A DNA stretch of 64,000 nucleotides from VRUE01 sp963702035 (GCA_963702035.1 OY969700.1:2480001-2544000), one strand, 5' to 3'; numbered from the stretch's first letter, positions 47,555 to 56,494 are shown. Notes: a model not told the origin generated them from the letters alone. Translations and numbers: made by a program.

Positions 47555-48291
47555 TGGCTGAGAGCCAGGTCATCTACGGGCGTCGTCCGGTTGAGGAGGC
47601 GGAACGGGGGCGGCGGGGGGTGCGTCGGGTCTGGCGTGCGCCGGAGACGTCCGCGGATGAGCTGGAGGGTCTATGTGGGTCGCCCGATCACCAGGGCGTC
47701 GTCGCCGAGGTCGATCCGTATCCCTACGCGGACCCAAATGCGTTGCCGCGGCGCGAGGGAGCGTTGCTGGTCGCGCTCGATCAGGTCCAGGACCCGCGCA
47801 ACCTCGGCGCCGTCTGCCGCTCGGCCGAGTTCGCCGGTGCCGCCGGCGTGGTCATCCCCGACCGCCGGTCCGCTGAGGTCACCGCGGTCGCCTGCAAGGC
47901 ATCGGCAGGCGCCGTAGAGCACCTCGACATCGCCCGCACCCGCAACCTCGCCGACTGGCTGGCGGAGGCAAAGACGGCCAACTTCTGGATCTGGGGCGCC
48001 GACGCCGAAGCAAGCCAAGCTCCCTGGGACACCGACCTCACCGGCCCAACCGTCCTGGTCCTGGGTGGCGAGGGCAAAGGAATCCGCCCCCGAGTCGCCG
48101 CAGCTTGCGACGGCCTCATCTCTCTCCCGCAGTGCGGCAAAGTCGACTCGCTGAACGTTTCTGCAGCCGCGGCCGCGCTGTTTTTCGAGGCTATTCGACA
48201 GCGTTCCTCCGCGGGTGGCGCGGGGGGAGGGGGTGTTCGGACGGGTGAGTCCGCTAACACCCCCTCCCCCCGTGACAGGACCCGCGGCTGA
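47554..48291 (+). CDS. rlmB: SpoU-family rRNA methyltransferase (RlmB/TrmH-like)
   Basis: 245 residues; 2'-O-methylates a guanosine in 23S rRNA using SAM. The N-terminal substrate-binding domain (VIYGRRPVEEA) is followed by the trefoil-knot domain with LDQVQDPRNLGAVCRSAEFAG, LVLGGEGKGIRP and LPQCGKVDSLNVSAAAAAL, the three SPOUT motifs. The last 30 or so residues (SSAGGAGGGGVRTGESANTP onward) are encoded by a palindrome and are not part of the fold. ATG overlaps the cysS stop. Confidence 0.92.
   Translation: MAESQVIYGRRPVEEAERGRRGVRRVWRAPETSADELEGLCGSPDHQGVVAEVDPYPYADPNALPRREGALLVALDQVQDPRNLGAVCRSAEFAGAAGVVIPDRRSAEVTAVACKASAGAVEHLDIARTRNLADWLAEAKTANFWIWGADAEASQAPWDTDLTGPTVLVLGGEGKGIRPRVAAACDGLISLPQCGKVDSLNVSAAAAALFFEAIRQRSSAGGAGGGGVRTGESANTPSPRDRTRG
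48209..48287. repeat. Shortened, inverted family-2 palindrome at the end of rlmB
   Basis: 79 bp. The left CCGCGGGTGGCG equals the reverse complement of the right edge of family-2 copy C (CGCCCACCCGCGG, less one C), and the right ACAGGACCCGCGG equals the reverse complement of the left edge of copies A-C (GCGGGTCCTG). The arms GGGGGGAGGGGGTGTT / AACACCCCCTCCCCCC pair fully; the TTTTTCG/CGAAAAA core is missing. Confidence 0.75.
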
Positions 48292-48336
48292 CGGCTCCCG
48301 CGCAAAGCCCGATTTGCAAAAATCGCAAATTGGGGG

Positions 48337-48364
48337 TTGACAGAACTCCGCCGGGCGGTAAGAC
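48337..48364 (+). promoter_or_regulatory. Sigma-70-type promoter of the sigma factor gene
   Basis: Consensus -35 TTGACA (48337-48342), 16-bp spacer, -10 TAAGAC (48359-48364). It leaves a leader of about 110 bases before the GTG at 48481, with a strong AAAGGAGAAGGA SD at its end. Confidence 0.65.
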
Positions 48365-48480
48365 TACGCCGCCAACAAGGGTGAAGCTCAGCTTGAGTCT
48401 GAGATTCATCCCGTCAATAAGGGCGCCACCAGGGGAGGTACCGGCGCCACGACCCTTCGTCTCACAAAGGAGAAGGATCA

Positions 48481-49188
48481 GTGGCTCTATCGTCCCCCAC
48501 GCAGGAATTGCGGCTCCCCACCGGGCACTTCAACGGCTCGACCCGGCCCAGCTCTAACCCTCAACCTGAACTTGATGATCATTATCTGGTCGCCCTCGCG
48601 AAGGAGGGGCGGACCGATGCCTACGACTCGATCGTGCGGCGTTACCGCGGCTTCGTCCGCCTCAAGGCGTCGTCCTACTTCTTGCTCGGCGGCGAGAGCG
48701 ACGACCTGATCCAGGAAGGCCTGCTCGGCCTCTACAAGGCGATTCGCGACTACCGCAGCGACCGCGAGTCGAGCTTCCGCAGCTTCGCCGAGCTCTGCAT
48801 CACCCGCCAGATCATCACCGCGGTGAAGACGGCGACCCGCAACAAGCACACGCCGCTCAACCAGTACGTCTCGTTCAGTCAGACGCCGGCCGCCGCGGGC
48901 GAGTCCGATACGACCCTCGACGAGATCCTGCCCGGTCCCAGCGTCGCCGACCCGGTCAACCAGGTGATCGCGACCGAAGAGCTGGCGAGCCTCGTCTCCT
49001 GCCTCTCCGGCAGCTCGGGCGTCCTCTCCGACCTCGAGAGCCGCGTCCTCTCCCTATACCTCGACGGCCACTCCTACGAGGCGACGGCCGAGCGCCTCGA
49101 GTGCGACACCAAGACCGTCGACAACGCCCTGCAGCGCGTCAAGCGCAAGGTCGCCACCCATCTCGACTCCCGCGAGGTGCCCGCGTAA
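48481..49188 (+). CDS. SigH (Spo0H)-like RNA polymerase sigma factor
   Basis: 235 residues. Region 2 reads YFLLGGESDDLIQEGLLGLY then KAIRDYRSDRESSFRSFAELCITRQI, extremely close to Bacillus SigH, with KTATRNKHTPLNQYVSF after it. Region 4 is LSDLESRVLSLYLDGHSYEATAERLECDTKTVDNALQRVKRK. The N-terminal 30 residues are a low-complexity extension. GTG at 48481 after a strong SD. No anti-sigma gene or sporulation gene is adjacent, so the role is likely stress or growth-phase control. Confidence 0.92.
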   Translation: MALSSPTQELRLPTGHFNGSTRPSSNPQPELDDHYLVALAKEGRTDAYDSIVRRYRGFVRLKASSYFLLGGESDDLIQEGLLGLYKAIRDYRSDRESSFRSFAELCITRQIITAVKTATRNKHTPLNQYVSFSQTPAAAGESDTTLDEILPGPSVADPVNQVIATEELASLVSCLSGSSGVLSDLESRVLSLYLDGHSYEATAERLECDTKTVDNALQRVKRKVATHLDSREVPA

Positions 49189-49221
49189 ATCGACCCTTAC
49201 GACGCTGTTAGGGCCGGCGCT

Positions 49222-49265
49222 CGTCTCTAATGTTTTTCCTTTCAAGCGTTAGAGACGGCTAGAAT
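49222..49265 (+). promoter_or_regulatory. Operator and promoter of the Fic gene
   Basis: Perfect 9-bp inverted repeat CGTCTCTAA (49222-49230) / TTAGAGACG (49249-49257), just upstream of a TAGAAT -10 box (49260-49265). The GTG start at 49273 is seven bases after the box, so the transcript is probably leaderless. The inverted repeat covers the -35 zone and fits a dimeric repressor; the winged-helix tail of the Fic protein itself is a candidate. Confidence 0.55.
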
Positions 49266-49272
49266 CCCGCGC

Positions 49273-50427
49273 GTGAAACAAAGAAAAGAGTCACCGAGCC
49301 TCTTCGGTGAGGCCCGCCGGACCGCTGGGCGTCACGGCTACGTGGCCTACTTTCCAGCGCGAATTCCGCGCACACTGGCACTGCCGGGCACTACGGTGCG
49401 CCTCGTCGCCGAGGCCGAAGGCGCGCTTGGCCAGCTCGCTGGAGTTGGCCGATTTATTCCCAATCCCGATCTCCTGATTCGGCCGTATCTCCTGCGCGAG
49501 GCGCTTGCTTCGACTCGCATCGAGGGAACGCGGGCCAGCTTCTCCGAAGTTCTCGAAGCCGACGCGGTCGAAGAGCCTCCGAACCCCGATGTCGAGGAAG
49601 TCATCAACTACGTCGAGGCGATGCGATGGGGCCTGGTGCGGCTCGATCGGTTGCCAATCAGCACCCGTCTGATCTGCGAGATGCATCGCCATCTGATGGC
49701 CGGTGTCCGTGGCCGTGAGCGCGCTCCCGGCGAGCTCCGCAAGACCCAGAATTGGATCGGTGCGGCGGGTTCGACGATCGAGACGGCCGATTTTGTCCCG
49801 CCACCTCCGGAGGAACTCGCCGACCTACTCGCCGATTGGGAGCGCTTTGCGCATGAGGAACCGGAGCTGCCGTTGCTCGTGCAGGACGCGCTGCTGCATT
49901 CTCAGTTCGAGACGATCCACCCATTCTTGGACGGCAACGGCCGTCTTGGCCGGCTTCTGCTCGTCTTCTTTCTCGTGACGCGCGGTCGGCTACCCGCTCC
50001 GTTGCTTTATCTCAGCTCGTACCTCGAGCGCAACCGCCAGGGTTACTACGAAGCACTCCAGGCAATCCGCGACTCCGGCGATCCGCTTCCCTGGATTGAG
50101 CTGTTCGCGACTGCGGTTAAGACCGAGGCTGGCGACGCGGTCCAACGTGCCCAACGGATAATCGATCTGCGCGATCGCTACCGCGCGATCGCGGCGACTC
50201 AGGCAACGCCGAATGCCCTGGCGCTCGTCAACCTGCTCTGCGAGAACCCGGTCGTGACGACGCGATCGGCCGAAGCGCGGCTCGGCGTGAGCCGTCCGAC
50301 GGCACTCCGCCTACTCAAGCGGATGGAGGAGCAGGGAGTGCTTGAAAAGACCAGGGCTGGCTTGCGCGGCCAGCGGCGCTATGTCGCTCGACAGTTGATG
50401 GACGCCGTGTCTGCGGGGAGCGACTGA
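49273..50427 (+). CDS. Fic-family protein with C-terminal winged helix
   Basis: 384 residues. The Fic core motif HPFLDGNGRLGR is intact, so it can transfer AMP to a protein side chain. An N-terminal inhibitory motif STRIEGT (SxxxEG pattern) is present in the same chain, giving the class II self-inhibited layout. The C-terminus is a winged helix-turn-helix (TRSAEARLGVSRPTALRLLKRMEEQG). GTG start, no SD, leaderless layout. Its base composition is somewhat lower in GC than its neighbours, compatible with transfer. Confidence 0.9.
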   Translation: MKQRKESPSLFGEARRTAGRHGYVAYFPARIPRTLALPGTTVRLVAEAEGALGQLAGVGRFIPNPDLLIRPYLLREALASTRIEGTRASFSEVLEADAVEEPPNPDVEEVINYVEAMRWGLVRLDRLPISTRLICEMHRHLMAGVRGRERAPGELRKTQNWIGAAGSTIETADFVPPPPEELADLLADWERFAHEEPELPLLVQDALLHSQFETIHPFLDGNGRLGRLLLVFFLVTRGRLPAPLLYLSSYLERNRQGYYEALQAIRDSGDPLPWIELFATAVKTEAGDAVQRAQRIIDLRDRYRAIAATQATPNALALVNLLCENPVVTTRSAEARLGVSRPTALRLLKRMEEQGVLEKTRAGLRGQRRYVARQLMDAVSAGSD

Positions 50428-50429
50428 GG

Positions 50430-51755
50430 CTAAGGCAGCAGCTGGAAGCGGAAGACGCTGGTCGCGTGCAGCGTGTCGGCGGGGCTCAGGTTCGAGCCGC
50501 GCGAGTCGAAGGCGACGTAGCGGCCGTCGCTCGAGATCGACGGGTTGGCGGAGGGTGCGTTTGCCGCCGGGCCGCCATTGGTGCCTCGCGAGGCGAGGAA
50601 GACGCGCCCGCTGCGCATGTCACGGACGAAGATGTCCGGAGTCGTGCTGTTGTCGGCCGGGCCAAGATTGCTCGCGTAGGATTCGAAGGCGACGTAGCGG
50701 CCGTCGGTGGAGATCGAGGGGCTGGAGGAGTCGCCACTCCCCGCCGCGCCGTGCTTGCCCTTCCCGCGTGAGACGAGCAGCGTGCGGTTCGTCTTCAGGT
50801 CGCGGACGAAGACGTCTTCGACGCTGTCCCTGTCGATTCGGCTGAGGTTCTTCGCCTTGCTGGCGAAGGCGACGTAGCGACCGTTCGCCGAGATCATGGG
50901 AAGCTTGCAGTCGCCGGCCGCGAGCGCGCCGTGGCGACCGCTGGCCCGCGAGGCGTAGACCGCCCGCTTCCCGTTCATGTCGCGCACCGCGACCTCCAGC
51001 GCATTGCCGTGGTGGAAGTGAGTGCTGGTGAGGAAGGCGACCCAGCGCCCGTGGGCGGAGATCGAGGGAGTGAAGCCGCCGTTCAGCGCCCCACCGGGAT
51101 GCAGGCGCAGCGAGGCCGCGGGCCTGGTCGTGTGCCGGCGCAGGTCGCGGACGAAGATGCCGCCGTAGGAGCCGTGGAGGAAGTTGGTCGCCTCGGTTTG
51201 GAAGGCGACGTAGTTGCCGTCGGCGGAGATCGAGGGGAGGTTGGAGTCCTGGTTGCCGCCCCCGCCCTTGGCGCCGTTCGCCCGCGAGACGAGGTTGACC
51301 CGGCCGGTCGAGCGGTCGTAGACGAAGACGTCGCGCACGGGGAAGGTGTCGCCGGCCGGCGTGGTCGAGGAGTTGCGGTCTTCGGAGCTGATCTCGGGGT
51401 CCTCCGAGGCGAAGGCGAGGTAGCGCCCGTTGCTGGAGAAGGACGGCGAGCCGGCGGCGAAGCCGATGCCGTGTTCGCTGTGGCCGTGGGGGACATCGAC
51501 TTCGGTGATGCCGCCACTCATGTCCCGCAGGTAGAGGCCGTTGCCGGTTTCGCCGACGCTGCCGACGAAGGCGATGAAGCGGCCGTCGCCGGAGATCGCC
51601 GGGTTGACCTGCTCGCTCGGGAAACCCGCTTCGGTTTCGCCGTTGGGCCCCGAGACGAGCAGGACCGAGCCGACCGCTCCGAGCGATGCGGCGGCGAGGA
51701 CGAGCGAGACGGTCGCGACCGCCGCCAGGACGAGGACCGCCGGCCGCCGTCTCAT
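50430..51755 (-). CDS. Secreted seven-bladed TolB/PD40-like beta-propeller
   Basis: 441 residues with a signal peptide (about 1-30). Seven repeats share the pattern S-x-(D/N/H)-G-R-(Y/F/W)-(V/I/L)-A-F, for example SGDGRFIAFVG, SSNGRYLAFAS and STDGRYVAFES, each beginning a propeller blade. No enzymatic motif. The ATG at 51755 overlaps the stop of the upstream propeller gene (ATGA), so the two propellers are one operon. Probably binds a partner at the cell surface; function unknown. Confidence 0.8.
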   Translation of the reverse strand: MRRRPAVLVLAAVATVSLVLAAASLGAVGSVLLVSGPNGETEAGFPSEQVNPAISGDGRFIAFVGSVGETGNGLYLRDMSGGITEVDVPHGHSEHGIGFAAGSPSFSSNGRYLAFASEDPEISSEDRNSSTTPAGDTFPVRDVFVYDRSTGRVNLVSRANGAKGGGGNQDSNLPSISADGNYVAFQTEATNFLHGSYGGIFVRDLRRHTTRPAASLRLHPGGALNGGFTPSISAHGRWVAFLTSTHFHHGNALEVAVRDMNGKRAVYASRASGRHGALAAGDCKLPMISANGRYVAFASKAKNLSRIDRDSVEDVFVRDLKTNRTLLVSRGKGKHGAAGSGDSSSPSISTDGRYVAFESYASNLGPADNSTTPDIFVRDMRSGRVFLASRGTNGGPAANAPSANPSISSDGRYVAFDSRGSNLSPADTLHATSVFRFQLLP

Positions 51756-52756
51756 CGCGGCTTGGCGCCCCAGCCGGGCGCGCCGACGCGGCTGCCGAAG
51801 CCTTCTTCTTCGGTCCCGCCCGTGTCGAACTCCTTGGCGAAGCCGCGCCCGTCGGCCCGCATGACCGCGATGTCGCTGCTGTAGCGGCCGCTGCTGAGGA
51901 AGGCGATGTGCTTGCCGTCGGGCGACCAGGAGGGGTTGGTGTAGCAGGCGCTGCCGAAGCAGTCGTGGCGGCTGTGGGTCAGCTCGCGCACCCGCTTGCC
52001 GTTGATCCTGGCGACGAAGAGGTTCGGCCCGTGGTCGCGGTTGCTGGAGAAGGCGATCCTGCGGCCGTTGGGCGAGACGTCGGGGTCGAACTCGTTGCGC
52101 GGACCGCCGATCAAGAGCCGGATCTGGCTGCCGTCGGGCTTCATCGAGAGGATGTTGCCGCGGTCGGTGTGCCCGCTGGTCATGCGGTTGCTGACGAAGA
52201 CGATCCGCTTGCCGTTGGGCGTGAAGGTCGGGTCGTAGTCGCTACCTGCTTCGTCGGAGATCTGGCGCAGGCTACCGCCGTCGGTCGAGACGCTGAAGAT
52301 GTGAGTGAACCGGCCCTGGAGCCCGCCGCGGTCGAAGACGACCAGCTTCCCGTTCGGCGAGAAGGAGGGATTGGAGTCGTAGAAGCTGCCGCTGGTCAGC
52401 TGTTTGACGCCGCCGCCATCGCGCTTCATCAGGTAGATGTGGCTGCCCTGCGGCGTCAGGCCGGGGTCGTGGTTGCCGGCGAAGACGATCAGCCGCCCGT
52501 TGGGCGAGTAGGAGGGGCTGTTGTCGGTCGGGTTTTCGGTCAGCGTGATCGGGGCGTCGCGCTTGCGCGGGCCATGGGCGAGGAGACCGCCGGCGTCGAT
52601 GCCTTCGCCGATCAGGACGTGCGGGTAGGCGATCGGCCCGGGGACGCCCGGAAAGGCGGCTTGGGCGGGGGCGGCCGCGAGCAGCGCCACGAGGCCGAGC
52701 ACCGGCAGGGCAATGCGCATCCAGGCCTGTCCAAGCGTGGTATCGCGTCGCCGCAT
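51752..52756 (-). CDS. Secreted TolB-like beta-propeller protein
   Basis: 334 residues when started at the ATG at 52756, which gives an ideal signal peptide (MRRRDTTLGQAW, then IALPVLGLVALLAAAPAQA). Blades carry YSPNGRLIVFAG, FSPNGKLVVFDRG, FTPNGKRIVFVSNR, VSPNGRRIAFSSNR and WSPDGKHIAFLSSG. The reading frame is open upstream into the preceding gene with no stop, so an automatic call would fuse the two; the signal peptide inside argues for separate genes. Confidence 0.75.
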   Translation of the reverse strand: MRRRDTTLGQAWMRIALPVLGLVALLAAAPAQAAFPGVPGPIAYPHVLIGEGIDAGGLLAHGPRKRDAPITLTENPTDNSPSYSPNGRLIVFAGNHDPGLTPQGSHIYLMKRDGGGVKQLTSGSFYDSNPSFSPNGKLVVFDRGGLQGRFTHIFSVSTDGGSLRQISDEAGSDYDPTFTPNGKRIVFVSNRMTSGHTDRGNILSMKPDGSQIRLLIGGPRNEFDPDVSPNGRRIAFSSNRDHGPNLFVARINGKRVRELTHSRHDCFGSACYTNPSWSPDGKHIAFLSSGRYSSDIAVMRADGRGFAKEFDTGGTEEEGFGSRVGAPGWGAKPR

Positions 52757-52815
52757 GGCAACCAGCCTAAACCGCTCAAGCGGATAGAGGGATTTCGGCA
52801 AGCGGATGTTCGGGA

Positions 52816-53956
52816 TCAGTTGGCGGCGGTGGCCGGCAGCGGCTCGATGTTCGACCGAGACGCCGAAACCGGCTAGGGCGGTGAAAAAGGACGCCGGGTC
52901 GAAGGCCTGTGCCGGCGCCAGCGCGCCGCTGCGCTCGAAGCCTGGATCGGCGCAGAGCAGCGCGCCGTGCGCGAGGCTGGCGGCGGTGAGCCCGTAGACG
53001 TCGCTGCCGCGCACGGTGCCGCGCCGGATGCCGGCCTTGCCCCGCGCCTCGCAGCTGATCGTGAATCGCGCCGCGGAGCGGCTCTGCTCACTGGGAGCGG
53101 CCGGCAGGCGCCGGACGAGCGCCCCCAGGGCCTGTCGCAGGGGAGTGCGCATGGCCAGCCCGAGCAGGGGGGAGGCGATGACTGCCAGCGGCATCAGCCG
53201 CGGCGGCACCACCATCCCGTTGAGCAGCGTGCGGACACGGGCGGTCTCGACATGCCGCGGCACCGTGATCTGCTCCCCGGCGGGATAGCGCAGCATCCGC
53301 TGCTCCCCGATCGGCTCCGGAAAGCGCCAGCGCCCGCCATCGGCGCTGCGCGGCGCCGGCCGCCAATCCCCATCGGCCCAGACCACGTCCCCACCCCGCA
53401 TGATCTCGAGGCCCGAGAGCGCGGTCCCGTGCGTCGGCTCGAACCCATGCACGCAGTAGGCAACGACGATCTCCTCCAGCGGTCCCATCCCATCGGCGGT
53501 GAGCGCAGCAATCAGGTCGCCAGGCAGGTAGTCGAACCCCATCCCCGAGACCAGCGCAGCCCCTTTCTCAGCCGCCCGCGCCCCATAGCGATCGAAGACC
53601 ATCCGCATGAACCCCTGCTCCCCGGTCGTATCCAGATAGTGCGTCCCGGTATCGACAGCAGCAGCAACCACCGGCTCCCCATACAAGCCAAACGGCCCAG
53701 CACAGGCGATCACGACAGAACAAGGCTCAAGCATCTCCCGCAGCCCAGCAGGGTCATCAACCGAAGCAGCGACAAAAGGCACGCCCCCAAGCTCCTCCGA
53801 AAGTACCGACAACTTCCCCCGATCCCGGCCAGCGATCAGGAAGTCAGCCCCGCGCCGCTTCAGCTCCCCGGCAATCAGCCCCCCCGTGAAGCCGGTGGCC
53901 CCATACATCGCGATTTGGTTGGACTCCACGGAAGACGCCTCGTTGTCGTTCGCCAT
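52816..53956 (-). CDS. Saccharopine-dehydrogenase-like / trans-acting enoyl reductase family, C-terminal frameshift likely
   Basis: About 380 residues. The N-terminal Rossmann fold reads IAMYGATGFTGGLIAGEL, followed by LIAGRDRGKL, VVIACAGPFGLYGEPVV and HYLDTTGEQGF, the hallmark of this family in actinobacteria. At about 52849 the annotated frame becomes HRAAAGHRRQL and runs on into the propeller gene; the neighbouring frame instead gives IEPLPATAAN and a TGA at 52816-52818, a natural-looking end. One extra base near 52849 explains this. Function unknown; lipid-related reduction is suggested by the family. Start ATG 53956, or 53908. Confidence 0.72.
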
Positions 53957-54157
53957 CCTCGAACCCTATGTGCAGCCGGCAGGGACAACGTCAATCCACA
54001 TAAGGGGCGCAAGACTCAAACACACGCTCCTGCCCAAGCCATTCGAGATCGAAAAGTTGGCTCTCTGCGACAAAATTCTGCCTGAGAGGGGGAGAGAGTT
54101 AGGCCCTCCTCGCTTAGTTGAGTCATAACCAACGCCGCGCCGAACAAGGCGGAAGCA

Positions 54158-54385
54158 ATGCCCACATATGCAATCGTAACGATAGTCGAGGCCCCTCAAT
54201 CCGAAGTGGCCTGGGAGGTTGTCAGCCAGCGACTTCTAAATGGTGATGGCACGCAAGGTGCGGTCTCATATGTTGGCGCTCCATGGCTCGTACCGGAAAA
54301 CGAGAGGAGGGGCGTGGAATACGGGACCGACTCGATTCTGCTCCGCATCGACGGCGAGTGCGTAAGTTTGTATCCAGCCGACTAG
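54158..54385 (+). CDS. Small hypothetical protein in accessory DNA
   Basis: 75 residues (MPTYAIVTIVEAPQSEVAWE to ECVSLYPAD). Composition is less GC-biased than the genome, so it is probably recent. No domain recognised; the pattern of strands suggests a small alpha/beta fold. A terminator follows at 54405. The 201-bp gap upstream (53957-54157) shows no gene. Confidence 0.45.
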   Translation: MPTYAIVTIVEAPQSEVAWEVVSQRLLNGDGTQGAVSYVGAPWLVPENERRGVEYGTDSILLRIDGECVSLYPAD

Positions 54386-54404
54386 CCCCGATCATTCATG
54401 AAGC

Positions 54405-54438
54405 AACCGCGCCCCGGGTTCTCCGGGGCGCGGTTTCG
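54405..54438 (+). terminator. Terminator hairpin at the left side of the IS element
   Basis: AACCGCGCCCC (54405-54415) pairs perfectly with GGGGCGCGGTT (54425-54435) and is followed by a short T run. It may end the small upstream gene or protect the transposase from read-in. Confidence 0.65.
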
Positions 54439-55870
54439 TCCGCCTGAAGCGGGATTCTGCGGGTGTCAAAGCTCGCAAAAACCGACCAGGAGGATCACCT
54501 TGAAGGTGCAGCGCGATGGCCGCAGTTTCACCGTAGATGTCACCGCGGACGGAGAGGGATTGGTCTCCCATGCCGGCAGCGCCCTGCTCGCCGCGGTGGC
54601 CGACAAGACGGGTCTGAGCACCGCGCTCTCCGCAGGGCTCGCCGGCACCCGCCGGCGAGGGGGCGGCCATGACCCCGGCCGGGTGATCCGCGACCTGGCG
54701 GTGATGCTGGCCGACGGTGGGGAGGCGCTGTGCGATCTGCGCGCGGTGCGCGACCAAGCGCCGCTGTTCGGGGCGGTCGCCTCGGACTCCACCGCCTACC
54801 GGGCGATCGAGAAGATCGCCGCCGAGCCCGATCTGCTCGAGTCGCTGCGCAGCGCCCATGCCAAGGCACGGGCAAGGGCCTGGTCGCTGGGCCTCGCTCC
54901 CGAGCGGCTGACGATCGACCTCGACGCGACCCTGATCGCCGCCCACTCCGAGAAGGAGGGGGCGGCGGGGAACTTCAAGGGCGGTTTCGGCTTTCACCCG
55001 ATGCTCGCCTACTTCGATGAGACCTCTGAGGCCGCCGCGGCGATGCTGCGGCCGGGCAACGCCGGCGCCAACACCGCCGCCGATCAGATTCGTGTCGCCG
55101 AGGCGGCGCTGGAGCAGATCCCACCCGATCGCATCGAGGAGATCGAGGTTTTGCTGCGGGTCGACTCTGCCGGCGCCAGCCACGAGTTGCTCGACTGGGC
55201 ACGGGAGGGCCGGATCGGGTTCTCGGTGGGCTATGAGATCCGCGAGAGCCTGCGCGAGGCGATCGAGGTGCTTCCCGAGCGGGCCTGGAAGGCGGCGCTT
55301 GACGCCGACGGCCAACCGCGCAAAAACGGCGAGGTCGCCGAGGCGACCGCCCTGCTCGACCTCTCCGCCTGGCCGGAGGGCTCGCGGGTGATCGTGCGCC
55401 GCGAGCGCGCCCATCCCGGTGCCCAGCTCTCCTTCACGGACTCCGAGGGCCACCGCTTTCAGGCAATCCTCACCGATCAGACCGGGGCCGACATCGCGGC
55501 GATCGAGCGGCGCCACCGGGCCAGGGCGCGGGTCGAGGACCAGATCCGCCACGACAAGGACACCGGCCTGGCGCGACTGCCCTTCCGCGAGTTCGCCCTC
55601 AACGCCGTCTGGCTGGAGCTGGTCGGCATCGCCCACGACCTGCTCGCCTGGACCCAGGCGCTGGCCCTGAGCGGGGAGCTCGCGCGCTGCGAGCCCAAGC
55701 GGCTGCGCTACCGGCTCTTGCACGTCGCCGCGCGCCTGGCCTTCTCTGGCCGCCGCGCCAAGCTGCGCCTGCAGGCCGGGTGGCCATGGGTCGCTGAGCT
55801 CGCCGCCGCCTTCGCCCGGCTGGGCGCGCTGCCGGCGCCGGCCGCCTGACCCGGCCTGCGCTCCCGACCA
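54439..55870 (+). mobile_element. IS1380-family insertion sequence, ends not resolved
   Basis: Defined by a complete transposase gene with short flanks. I could not identify convincing terminal inverted repeats or a target duplication by eye, so the limits are approximate. It lies between a small hypothetical gene and the restriction island. Confidence 0.6.
54500..55849 (+). CDS. IS1380-family transposase
   Basis: 449 residues. The DDE-type core is seen from RLTIDLDATLIAAHSEKEG (first Asp) through LLRVDSAGASHELLDW (second Asp) to the C-terminal ENxR-like helix region, with GHDPGRVIRDLAVMLADGG and DSTAYRAIEKIA as the typical N-terminal landmarks. An AGGAGG SD (54488-54493) selects the TTG at 54500. 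The frame is complete, so the element may still be active. Confidence 0.88.
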   Translation: MKVQRDGRSFTVDVTADGEGLVSHAGSALLAAVADKTGLSTALSAGLAGTRRRGGGHDPGRVIRDLAVMLADGGEALCDLRAVRDQAPLFGAVASDSTAYRAIEKIAAEPDLLESLRSAHAKARARAWSLGLAPERLTIDLDATLIAAHSEKEGAAGNFKGGFGFHPMLAYFDETSEAAAAMLRPGNAGANTAADQIRVAEAALEQIPPDRIEEIEVLLRVDSAGASHELLDWAREGRIGFSVGYEIRESLREAIEVLPERAWKAALDADGQPRKNGEVAEATALLDLSAWPEGSRVIVRRERAHPGAQLSFTDSEGHRFQAILTDQTGADIAAIERRHRARARVEDQIRHDKDTGLARLPFREFALNAVWLELVGIAHDLLAWTQALALSGELARCEPKRLRYRLLHVAARLAFSGRRAKLRLQAGWPWVAELAAAFARLGALPAPAA

Positions 55871-56062
55871 ATTCATTGCTCTCGGCCGCTGTTGGGGCTT
55901 CAGCCTGCCCGAGAACCGGTCGTGGGTGTCATTCGTCGACAGAAATGACGTTCCCCGGGCACTTTGAGAGCGTCGAAGCTGACCACACTCCAACTACGTC
56001 GGCTCAGCTCACCATTCGGGAGCTTGTTGCACGATCGGGGCTAGCTGTCGCCTTGTCGGTGT

Positions 56063-56494
56063 CTATTCAGACTCGTGGCGTTCTTCTCGGCACCCTAAAA
56101 CGTCCACCACCCGGGTGACGGCTGCTTGGGGATCCTTGTGGATCTCGAAGTCCCAAATTCTCAACACCTCCCAACCGCTGTCGCGAAGTTCCCTATCTAC
56201 GCGACGATCTCGATCGACGTTCTGCTCGATCTTTCGATCCCAGTACTGGCCAGATCGACCTGGCTTATGCCGAGAAGGATGTCCATGCCAAAAAGCGCCA
56301 TCCACGAAGACAGCGACTCGGCGAGCCGGCCAGGCAATATCCGGGCGTCCTGGGACCCGCTTGTAGTTGCAACGCCAGCCTCGGACGCCATGACCATAGA
56401 GCGCTTTGCGTAGCTCAACCTCCGGCCCGGTGTTCCTGCTCTTCACCGCAGCCATGATGCGTTTCCGTTGCTCTGGCGTTCGAGTATCCGTCAC
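56063..56494 (-). CDS. vsr: Very short patch repair endonuclease Vsr
   Basis: 143 residues. Nicks T:G mismatches that arise by deamination of 5-methylcytosine. Family motifs: RKRIMAAVKSRNTGPEVELR, GRPDIAWPARRVAVFVDGAFWHGH (catalytic Asp, His) and QYWDRKIEQNVDRDRR then WEVLRIWDFEI. It is the last gene of a three-gene cassette with a nuclease-like protein and a C5-methyltransferase. The 213-bp gap between it and the IS element has no recognisable gene. Confidence 0.93.
   Translation of the reverse strand: MTDTRTPEQRKRIMAAVKSRNTGPEVELRKALYGHGVRGWRCNYKRVPGRPDIAWPARRVAVFVDGAFWHGHPSRHKPGRSGQYWDRKIEQNVDRDRRVDRELRDSGWEVLRIWDFEIHKDPQAAVTRVVDVLGCREERHESE

Noticed and set aside
54439..55870. Terminal inverted repeats of the IS1380 element
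   Set aside because: Only weak similarities between the flanks were found; none convincing enough to set the ends.
55876..56118. An 80-codon open frame between the IS element and vsr
   Set aside because: No domain, no SD, and it runs into the vsr gene on the other strand.
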